Assembly: GCA_963836905.1 (NCBI GenBank)
Contig: CAWIKY010000006.1
Coordinates: 496,001 to 560,000 of the forward strand
DNA from: CAWIKY01 sp963836905
Lineage (GTDB): Bacteria; Pseudomonadota; Alphaproteobacteria; Caulobacterales; Hyphomonadaceae
DNA length: 64,000 nt
Reading direction: 5' to 3'
Part shown: positions 24,605 through 31,655 of the stretch, one piece after another
Position numbering within the stretch: position 1 is the first letter of the stretch
Layout of the letters: every line of letters begins with the position of its first letter
Translations under genes and position numbers: made by a program
Notes under the pieces: generated by a model
Told to the model about the DNA's origin: nothing
Seen by the model: only the letters and a program-made list of their open reading frames with translations
Database searches by the model: none

Positions 24605-25735
24605 ATGACCGCCGTTCGCTCCGCTTATGAAGCCCGGCTGGAGGCCGGTGGCATCGACCGCGATCCGGCACAGGAAGCCGTGGTCGATCTCCTGAACGAT
24701 CTGGCCGTTCGCCTTGAGACCCGCCGAAAGCCTTGGTTCGGAACGCCGGACCCGGTCATCGGCCTCTACATCTGGGGCGGGGTCGGGCGCGGCAAGTCCA
24801 TGCTGATGGACCTGTTCTATTCTGCGGTCAGCGTTGAGAAGAAACGGCGCGTCCACTTCCATGATTTCATGATAGAAACCCATGCCTTCATCAATGACTG
24901 GCGGGGCTTCTCCCACCGTGAGCGCAAGGAGTCTGGCCTGCGGGTAAGGGGCGCAGGCGAGGATCCGATACCCCCGGCGGCGGCACGCATCGCCGAACGC
25001 ACACAGCTTCTCTGCTTTGATGAGTTTCAGGTGACCGATATCGCCGACGCCATGCTGCTCGGGCGGCTTTATGATGCCTTGCAGGCGCGTGGTGTGACGA
25101 TGGTCGCAACCTCCAACCGCCATCCCGACGACCTCTACAAGAACGGGCTCAACCGCCAGCTCTTCGAGCCCTTTATCGAGACGCTGAAAGCGACCAACAC
25201 GGTGCACGAACTGGCCGCGACGCGCGACTACCGGCTTGAACGACTGCAGTCGGCGCCTGTCTATTATACGCCGCTGGATGCGGACGCGGCGACGGCGATG
25301 GACGCGGCATGGGACCGGCTCACGCTCTCGGCCGAGCCGCAGCGCAGCCACCTGTCCGTGCAGGGGCGTGAAGTCGTCATCCCGTGTGAAGCGGCCGGGT
25401 GTGCACGGTTCAGCTTTGCCGATCTCTGTCGCAAGCCTCTCGGGGCAGCCGACTATCTGGCCATTGCGCGCCGGTTCCATACCGTGCTGGTCGACGATGT
25501 GCCGGTCATGACAGGCGATGAGCGCAATGAGGCCGCACGCTTCGTCAAGCTGATCGATGCGCTTTACGAGGCCAAAACCAAGCTGGTCATGAGCGCCGCC
25601 GCCAAACCGGACGCGCTCTACGAGGCGGGCGACGGCAGCTTCGAGTTTCAGCGCACTGCATCCCGCCTGCATGAAATGGCCAGCAAGGCCTATCTCGAAG
25701 CCGAACGTATCGGCGGCGAGGAAAGCGCGGAATAG
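24605..25735 (+). CDS. zapE: Cell division protein ZapE (AFG1-like ATPase)
   Basis: This 376-residue AAA+-like ATPase has Walker A GGVGRGKS near residue 58, HFHDFMIETH, Walker B LLCFDEFQVTDIADAM, and the downstream VATSNRHPDDLYKNGLNR. ZapE binds FtsZ and affects Z-ring stability in E. coli; mitochondrial AFG1 homologues act in protein quality control. The start at 24605 follows the rhomboid stop by 4 bases. In many alphaproteobacteria zapE lies directly before mdh, as here (177 bases apart). Confidence 0.92.
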   Translation: MTAVRSAYEARLEAGGIDRDPAQEAVVDLLNDLAVRLETRRKPWFGTPDPVIGLYIWGGVGRGKSMLMDLFYSAVSVEKKRRVHFHDFMIETHAFINDWRGFSHRERKESGLRVRGAGEDPIPPAAARIAERTQLLCFDEFQVTDIADAMLLGRLYDALQARGVTMVATSNRHPDDLYKNGLNRQLFEPFIETLKATNTVHELAATRDYRLERLQSAPVYYTPLDADAATAMDAAWDRLTLSAEPQRSHLSVQGREVVIPCEAAGCARFSFADLCRKPLGAADYLAIARRFHTVLVDDVPVMTGDERNEAARFVKLIDALYEAKTKLVMSAAAKPDALYEAGDGSFEFQRTASRLHEMASKAYLEAERIGGEESAE

Positions 25736-25771
25736 GCAGCGGCGCGATCTGTTGCAGACATACCGCAAACG

Positions 25772-25824
25772 GTAACATGTCCGGAAAACGTGTTACAAAA
25801 ATCGAGAAATTGTAACATGTCGGG
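25772..25824. promoter_or_regulatory. GTAACATGTC direct repeats and GTGTTACAA/TTGTAACA inverted repeat upstream of mdh
   Basis: GTAACATGTC is followed by CGG or GGG at 25772-25784 and 25812-25824, 40 bases apart. Between and overlapping them, GTGTTACAA (25790-25798) faces TTGTAACA (25810-25817) across 11 bases. The inverted repeat closely matches that at 566-595. Position 90-140 bases before mdh suits a regulator site. The protein that binds is unknown. Confidence 0.5.
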
Positions 25825-25912
25825 CAACCCCGCGTCCGCGCGCCCGTGATTGCACTGCAGCATGAGGCAGGCTAACTCAATGCAAGTTCTAAACTGAAGC
25901 TGGAGACCCCTT

Positions 25913-26876
25913 ATGGCCCGCAAGAAAATCGCACTCATCGGATCGGGAATGATCGGCGGAACACTCGCCCATATTGCGGCGCGCGAAGAGCTTGGCGACG
26001 TGGTTCTGCTGGACCTCAATGAAGGCACCGCCAAGGGCAAGGCGCTGGACATTGCCGAGGCCTCGCCGGTTTTCGGCAAGGATTCCAGTCTCTCCGGCAC
26101 CAGCGACTACGCTGCCATCGAAGGCGCGGATGTCTGCATCGTGACCGCCGGCGTGCCACGCAAGGCCGGCATGAGCCGTGACGATCTGCTGGGCATCAAC
26201 CTCAAGGTCATGAAAGCCGTCGGCGAAGGCATCGGCAAATATGCGCCGGATGCGTTCGTGATCTGCATCACCAACCCGCTCGACGCCATGGTCTGGGCAC
26301 TGCAGCAGTTCTCCGGCCTGCCCAAGAACAAGGTCGTCGGCATGGCGGGTGTGCTCGAACTCCGCACGCTTCCGGCATTTCCTCGCCGAGGAGTTCAAGG
26401 TTTCCGCAGAAGATGTGACCGCGTTCGTCATGGGCGGCCATGGCGACACCATGGTGCCGCTCCTGCGCTATTCGACGGCGGCCGGCATTCCCGTGCCCGA
26501 CCTGATCGAGATGGGCTGGTCAACCGATGCCAAGATGGACGCCATTGTAGACCGCACCCGCAAGGGCGGCGGCGAGATCGTCGGTCTTCTGGGTAATGGC
26601 TCGGCCTTCTATGCGCCCGCCGAAAGCGCCATCGAGATGGCCACCTCTTATCTGCGCGACAAGAAGCGTCTTCTGCCATGTGCCGCCTATCTGGATGGCG
26701 AGTTCGGTGTCTCGGGCATGTATGTCGGCGTACCGGTGATCATCGGTAAGGACGGCGTTGAGCGGGTTGTCGAGATCAAGCTGAACAGCGATGAGCAGAA
26801 GATGTTCGACACCTCTGTAGAGGCTGTCAAAGGTCTGTGCGATGCCTGCAAGGAGATCGACAGCTCGCTGAGCTAG
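25913..26876 (+). pseudogene. mdh: Malate dehydrogenase, frameshifted by one base
   Basis: NAD-dependent malate dehydrogenase interconverts malate and oxaloacetate in the TCA cycle. Frame one gives the Rossmann half: LIGSGMIGGTLAH, VTAGVPRKAGMSRDDL (Arg-rich active loop) and ICITNPLDAMVW, up to KVVGMAGVLE. The family continues DSARFRHFLAEEF, and this continues in the next frame from about 26361, with VMGGHGDTMVPL holding the catalytic His. Sequence at 26357-26362 is GAACTC where GACTC would restore the frame and give the usual length of 320 residues. An essential-type enzyme rarely dies this way in an otherwise intact genome, so a sequencing error is likely. GGAG precedes the start. Confidence 0.93.
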
Positions 26877-26904
26877 ACCGGTTCCGGCACCGCAATTCGG
26901 CAAC

Positions 26905-26936
26905 AAAAAACCCCGGCCACTGGCCGGGGTTTTCGT
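26905..26936. terminator. Bidirectional rho-independent terminator between mdh and the BI-1 gene
   Basis: AAAACCCCGGCC (26907-26918) pairs with GGCCGGGGTTTT (26922-26933) across a 3-base loop, with A-rich and T-rich flanks. It serves both convergent genes. Confidence 0.92.
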
Positions 26937-26960
26937 TTGTCTCAATTTAGAGGACAGTCG

Positions 26961-27699
26961 CTAGTCGCGGCCACCCATCAGCGCCAGGATGAACTGGAAC
27001 ATGTTGATGAAGTTGATGTAGAGGCTCAGCGCGCCGAACGTCGTTGCAACCGACATCGCCCGCGAGTTCGCCGCCCAGCTCGTAGTACTGGAACTTGAGG
27101 CGCTGCGTGTCATAGGCCGTCAGACCGGCAAAGAGAAGCAGACCGATGGCCGAGATCGCAAAGCCGAGAAGGCTCGACGCGATGAACATGTTGAGCACCA
27201 TGGCGACGATCAGGCCGATCACACCCATGATGAGGAACGTGCCCCAGCCGGACAGGTCCTTCTTCGTGGTGTAGCCCCACATTGACAGGCCACCGAACGC
27301 GATGGACGTCGTCAGGAAGGCTTTGGCCACCATCAACATGCCGCCATCAATACGACCGTATGCATAGACGAGACCGCCCATGCTGAGACCGATCAGCGTT
27401 GCCACCGACCAGTAGACGATGTTTGCACCCATCGGAGACGGGCGTTTCATCAGGAACGCCGAGCCAAGAAGGATAGCCAGCGGCCCGAACATGATGACAT
27501 AGCCGAGCGGCGGCGACAGGAGCGTGCGCGTCAGGGCTTCGTTGGAGCCGACGACGAACGCCAGAATGCCTGTCAGTGCGAGGCCAAGGGCCATCTTGTT
27601 GAAGACGCCCAGCATGAACTTGCGAAGACCAGCATCGACGGACATGTCCATCTCTGCGCCGGAAGCGCGGCGGGTCTGAGCGAAATTGAACTGATTCAT
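26961..27699 (-). pseudogene. Bax inhibitor-1 (YccA/YbhL) family membrane protein, frameshifted by one base
   Basis: The seven-helix BI-1/TMBIM membrane protein starts at 27699 behind an AGGTGA ribosome site. Its first 205 residues are normal (FNKMALGLALTGILAF, GFAISAIGLLLFAGLTAYDTQRLKFQYYELGG). The usual ending, MSVATTFGALSLYINFIN then FQFILALMGGRD and a stop at 26961-26963, is present but in another frame. Minus-strand GAACTC (27064-27069) would restore a 245-residue protein if it were GACTC, giving YYELGGDSRAMSV. The family is linked to stress tolerance and calcium leak; the bacterial role is not settled. As with mdh 700 bases away, an assembly error is the simplest explanation. Confidence 0.88.
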
Positions 27700-27863
27700 T
27701 ATTTCACCTAAGTCAGAGGAGCCCGCACCATGCGGATTTCCTCATATAATGGGATTTAAGGCTCCGGCTTGCAAGCGAAACCGGTGCTATTGGCTGAGCC
27801 TATACAAGGCATAGCGCGCGACTATCCGGACCCCTCCATGCGTATTAGTGCTTCGGTGGTTCG

Positions 27864-28322
27864 TCAGCCGTCGCGGTTTTCATCGTCCAATCCCTCGGGG
27901 CTTTCTGCCCCGTTGCCCAGCTCGCGCTCTATTTCGATTTCAGCGAAGGATGCCAGGGTCAGTATTGAGAGAACGAGCGCCTCGAATTCGTCCGGGGGCA
28001 GTTTTTGGCAGATCGCTTCCAGCTCTGCTTTGTCCGTGATGATTTGCTCAGATGTGCTGGCACCGGGAAATCTCTCTTTTCGCTGGTTCTGAAGGGCGAA
28101 GAAACCGTCCACAATCTTGGCAGCCAGATCGGGACGGGTCTTGCGGACTTCGGCATACCGGCCCTTCTGGCCAATCTCGAAATAGACGATGTTTTCGAGC
28201 GAACACGCGTCCGAAGAGCCCTCTTTGGCGTTTTCGGAAGCGGGGGCCGCCATCGCAACCGGCACAGGTTGGCCCAGAAAGAGCAACCCTGCGCCTAGGA
28301 GAGGGAGAAACCTGTTGGCCAT
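27864..28322 (-). CDS. Secreted protein of unknown function
   Basis: This 152-residue protein has a signal peptide (FLPLLGAGLLFLG, cleavage after AMA). The mature region is acidic and mainly helical, with two Cys (DACSLENIVYFEIGQKGRY and LEAICQKLPPDEFEALVLSIL) that may pair. It contains a conserved-looking YAEVRKTRPDLAAKIVDGFF segment. I recognise no family. The ATG at 28322 is preferred to 28331 because AAGGA then lies 8 bases upstream. It is divergent from rimP across 258 bases. Confidence 0.65.
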   Translation of the reverse strand: MANRFLPLLGAGLLFLGQPVPVAMAAPASENAKEGSSDACSLENIVYFEIGQKGRYAEVRKTRPDLAAKIVDGFFALQNQRKERFPGASTSEQIITDKAELEAICQKLPPDEFEALVLSILTLASFAEIEIERELGNGAESPEGLDDENRDG

Positions 28323-28525
28323 GTGCGTCATCCTTTGAAGAATCCCGTTTCGAGAGCGTCATCAAGGTCGATCCACTCGGTGTTCGTTCTCTCGTCGCTC
28401 ACGCTCGTTCGCCGTTTGTATGCAGAAGATACAACTTCAGCGACAGCATCGAAAGTCCCCGCAGCAAAACAGGTGACAAAGCCCGCATGATCGCCTATCT
28501 GACATCCAACATTGCTGTTTACACG

Positions 28526-28553
28526 GCGGCGGCTCGGGAAACCGGGTCGCCGC
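28526..28553 (+). promoter_or_regulatory. Leader hairpin with GAAA tetraloop before rimP
   Basis: Twelve bases at 28526-28537 pair with 28542-28553 (two G-U pairs in RNA), closed by GAAA, and TTTCAGTTTC follows. It ends 27 bases before the rimP GTG. It may act as an attenuator or processing site for the rimP-nusA-infB transcript; bases 28323-28525 hold no gene I can support, and no initiator tRNA, which precedes rimP in some bacteria. Confidence 0.5.
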
Positions 28554-28580
28554 TTTCAGTTTCAGGAGCCTGACACACCC

Positions 28581-29189
28581 GTGCGCGCCAACCGCGAAGT
28601 CGAACGCAGAATACTTGAAACCATCGAGCCTGAAGCGCTCGAAATGGGCTTCGATATCGTTCGTGTACGCATCACCGGCGGCAATCGCCCCATTCTGCAG
28701 ATCATGGCAGAGAAGAAGCAGGGCGGCACAAGCGTCGAGGATTGCGCCGACCTGTCACACGCGATCTCGCCTATTCTGGACGTGTCCGATCCGGTCTCCG
28801 GGCGTTATGCGCTCGAGGTGTCCACGCCGGGCATTGACCGTCCGCTGACCCGTCCGGGTGACTTTGCCCGCTGGACCGGCCATCTTGCGAAGATCGAGTT
28901 GACGCACCCCATTGATGGTCGCAAGCGCTTCACCGGCGTGCTTGGCGGCGAGGAAGACGGCGTGGTCAAGCTGCGCCTTGATGATAATACCGAACTGGAA
29001 GCCGAGGTCGCCGACATGTCGCGCGCCAGCCTCGTGCTCACAGACGAACTGATCGCAGCGGCGCGGGCTGAAGGCAGCCTGCCGCCGCAACCGGATGAAG
29101 ATGATCTGGGCGATCTTGAAATCGATGAAGACGGGGACGAGGACGACGACCCCGACGAGGAAACACAGGAAGAGGATATACGCCCATGA
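28581..29189 (+). CDS. rimP: Ribosome maturation factor RimP
   Basis: RimP helps assemble the 30S subunit. The 202-residue protein starts at GTG 28581, with CAGGAG about 12 bases upstream, matching the family start (REVERRILETIEPEALEMGFDIVRV). Conserved elements are SVEDCADLSHAISPILD, YALEVSTPGIDRPL and the C-domain FTGVLGGEEDGVVKL. An acidic tail of about 35 residues (LGDLEIDEDGDEDDD) is longer than usual. Its stop overlaps nusA by 4 bases. First gene of the rimP-nusA-ylxR-infB cluster. Confidence 0.95.
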   Translation: MRANREVERRILETIEPEALEMGFDIVRVRITGGNRPILQIMAEKKQGGTSVEDCADLSHAISPILDVSDPVSGRYALEVSTPGIDRPLTRPGDFARWTGHLAKIELTHPIDGRKRFTGVLGGEEDGVVKLRLDDNTELEAEVADMSRASLVLTDELIAAARAEGSLPPQPDEDDLGDLEIDEDGDEDDDPDEETQEEDIRP

Positions 29190-30955
29190 GCGTGATCGGC
29201 GTTTCAGCAAACCGGATGGAAATCCTGCAGATTGCAAAATCGGTAGCGCAGGAAAAAGGCATCGAGGAAGCCATCGTCATTGAGGCGATGGAGGAAGCGA
29301 TCCAGAAGGCCGCGCGCTCGCGCTACGGTCAGGAGCACGACATCCGTGCGAAAATCGACCCCAAGACCGGCGAGCAGCAGCTCTGGCGGGTGCAGACGGT
29401 TGTAGCCGACGAGGACATGGAAGACGAGGCACAGCAGCTTCTCCTGAAGGATGCACGCAAGCTTGAACCCGATATCGAAATCGGCGGCGAAATCCGCGAA
29501 GAGCTTCCGCCGTTCGACTTTGGACGGGTCGCGGCGCAGACGGCCAAGCAGGTCATCATGCAGAAGGTGCGTGATGCCGAACGCGAGCGTCAGTACGAAG
29601 AGTTCAAGGACCGCACCGGCGAGATCATCAACGGCCTCGTCAAGCGCGTCGAGTACGGCCACATCATCGTCGACCTGGGCCGCGCCGAGGGCATTATCCG
29701 CCGCGGTGATGCGATCCCGCGCGAGAACTTTGCCAATGGCGACCGTGTCCGCTGCTATCTTTACGAAGTCCGCCGCGAGATGAAAGGTCCGCAGATCTTT
29801 CTGTCACGTGCACATCCTGACTTCATGGTTGCCCTGTTCGCGCAGGAAGTGCCGGAAGTCTATGAAGGCGTCATCGAGATCAAGTCCTGTGCGCGCGATC
29901 CGGGCAGCCGGGCCAAGATCGGCGTTATCTCCAATGACAGCTCGATCGATCCGGTCGGGGCCTGCGTCGGTATGCGCGGTGCCCGTGTCCAGGCCGTTGT
30001 GGGCGAGCTCGGCGGCGAGAAGATCGACATCATTCCATGGTCTCCGGACCCGGCAACTTTCATCGTCAACGCCCTGCAGCCTGCCGAAGTCTCCAAAGTG
30101 GTTCTGGACGAAGACGAGCAGCGTGTTGAAGTGGTCGTGGCCGACAGCCAGTTCCCGCTTGCAATCGGCCGCCGCGGCCAGAACGTCCGTCTGGCCTCGC
30201 AACTGTCCGGCTGGCAGATCGATCTGGTCACCGAAACCCAGGATTCAGAACGCTATCAGCGTGAGTTCCAGGAGCGGACAGACCTCTTCATGAAGGCGCT
30301 CGATGCCGACGAGACGCTGGCCCAGCTTCTGGCGTCCGAAGGCCTCGAGACCGTCGAAGAGATCGCGTATGTCGAGCTCGACGAGCTGGCTGTCATCGAA
30401 GGCTTCGACGATGAAATTGCGCAGGAACTCCAGACGCGCGCCAAGGAATATCTTGATCGCCTCAACGAGGAACTCGATGCCAAGCGCCGTGAAATGGGCG
30501 TCGAAGACGAGGTTCTTGAGATCGAGGGCATGACCCTGGCCATGGCTGTGCGGTTTGCCGAAGATGACATCAAGACGGTCGAGGACGTCGCCGGCATGGT
30601 GCCGGATGACCTTACGGGCTGGCGTGAACCGGGCCCCGATGGCAAGCCTGTTTTCCGCACGGGCCTCTTGCCGAAGGGCGAGATGAATGCCGAGCGGGCC
30701 GAACTGTTCATCATGCGTACCCGCCACCAGATCGGCTGGATCGACGATGAGGCACTGGCTGAGATCGAGGCAAAATACGCCGGTGAGGATGACGGCGAGG
30801 ACGAGGATGACGGTCCGGCACTGGATCTGACGGATGAAGAGCGTGCGCTTCTGGCGCTGGGTGATCTTGGCGGCGGTGACGCAGCCGATGACGCGGCGGA
30901 CGAAGCTGCCAGAGCCGAAGAGGACGCATCGACCGATGACGCCTCCGGAACATGA
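29186..30955 (+). CDS. nusA: Transcription termination/antitermination factor NusA
   Basis: NusA binds RNA polymerase and RNA and controls pausing, termination and antitermination. The 589-residue protein has the N-terminal RNAP-binding domain (1-130), S1 domain (about 135-200, EIINGLVKRVEYGHIIVDLG), and two KH domains (DPVGACVGMRGARVQAV and FPLAIGRRGQNVRLAS). Two acidic C-terminal repeats (TLAQLLASEGLETVEEIAYV and EIEGMTLAMAVRFAEDDIKTVEDVAGM) are followed by an acidic tail. Overlaps rimP by 4 bases and ylxR by 20. Confidence 0.97.
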   Translation: MSVIGVSANRMEILQIAKSVAQEKGIEEAIVIEAMEEAIQKAARSRYGQEHDIRAKIDPKTGEQQLWRVQTVVADEDMEDEAQQLLLKDARKLEPDIEIGGEIREELPPFDFGRVAAQTAKQVIMQKVRDAERERQYEEFKDRTGEIINGLVKRVEYGHIIVDLGRAEGIIRRGDAIPRENFANGDRVRCYLYEVRREMKGPQIFLSRAHPDFMVALFAQEVPEVYEGVIEIKSCARDPGSRAKIGVISNDSSIDPVGACVGMRGARVQAVVGELGGEKIDIIPWSPDPATFIVNALQPAEVSKVVLDEDEQRVEVVVADSQFPLAIGRRGQNVRLASQLSGWQIDLVTETQDSERYQREFQERTDLFMKALDADETLAQLLASEGLETVEEIAYVELDELAVIEGFDDEIAQELQTRAKEYLDRLNEELDAKRREMGVEDEVLEIEGMTLAMAVRFAEDDIKTVEDVAGMVPDDLTGWREPGPDGKPVFRTGLLPKGEMNAERAELFIMRTRHQIGWIDDEALAEIEAKYAGEDDGEDEDDGPALDLTDEERALLALGDLGGGDAADDAADEAARAEEDASTDDASGT

Positions 30956-31592
30956 GCCCGACGATCTGACAGACGAAGCGGCGGGCACCTCCCCTTTCCG
31001 GAGGTGCCTGGCGACGAACGAGACCACACCGGCAAGCCGGATGGTGCGTTTCGTTCTCGACCCTGACGGCTGCGTCACGCCGGATCTGGCGGCGCGTCTT
31101 CCCGGACGCGGCGTCTGGGTTACGGCGGCGCGTGAGAAGCTGGCAACGGCCGTCAGCCGCAAGGCGTTTGCCCGTGGCTTCAAGGCCAGTGTAAGAGTGC
31201 CCGAAGACCTGACGGGAATGGTGGCAGGACTGTTGCTCGCCCGGTGTCAATCGACTCTGGGGATGGCAAAACGGTCCGGCGTCATTATCTTGGGGTTTGA
31301 TCAGGTTCGTGCCGAGCTTGAGCGCCGCAAACCGGGCTGGCTGATCGAGGCCAGTGACGGCAGCGCGGATGGACGTGGCAAGCTGATCGGTCTGGGCTTT
31401 GCACTGTATGAGAAAGTCCGCGTCAGCGGGGCGCTCGACAGTTCTGAATTGGGCATGGCCTTTGGCAGGGACCATGTGGTACATGGCCTGCTGAAAACGG
31501 GCCGCTTCGCCGATGTGTGGGCTCTCGATTACCGGCGACTCAGCGGGTTTCGTGATACGCCCGAGGACGCGTGGCTTTCACGCAGGGCATAG
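30936..31592 (+). CDS. YlxR-type RNA-binding protein (RnpM-like) fused to an L7Ae-like domain
   Basis: This 218-residue protein has an N-terminal YlxR/DUF448 domain (about 22-100: RRCLATNETTPASRMVRFVLDPDG, ARLPGRGVWVTAARE, KAFARGF) and a C-terminal L7Ae-like domain (about 105-190: LLARCQSTLGMAKRSGVIILGFDQV). The YlxR fold binds RNA, and a Gram-positive homologue modulates RNase P. The fused form is usual in alphaproteobacteria. The ATG at 30936 lies within nusA, overlapping by 20 bases. A hairpin with a T run follows its stop. Confidence 0.9.
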   Translation: MTPPEHEPDDLTDEAAGTSPFRRCLATNETTPASRMVRFVLDPDGCVTPDLAARLPGRGVWVTAAREKLATAVSRKAFARGFKASVRVPEDLTGMVAGLLLARCQSTLGMAKRSGVIILGFDQVRAELERRKPGWLIEASDGSADGRGKLIGLGFALYEKVRVSGALDSSELGMAFGRDHVVHGLLKTGRFADVWALDYRRLSGFRDTPEDAWLSRRA

Positions 31593-31602
31593 AAAAGAAC
31601 GG

Positions 31603-31632
31603 CCGGCGGGGCCTAGTGGTCCGTCGGTTTTC
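31603..31632 (+). terminator. Terminator-like hairpin between ylxR and infB
   Basis: CCGGCGGGGCC (31603-31613) pairs, with G-U pairs and one bulge, to GGTCCGTCGG (31618-31627) across TAGT, and TTTT follows. Since infB is in the same cluster, partial termination or attenuation is more likely than a full stop. Confidence 0.5.
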
Positions 31633-31655
31633 AAGACGTTAATGTTTGGTGGTTG

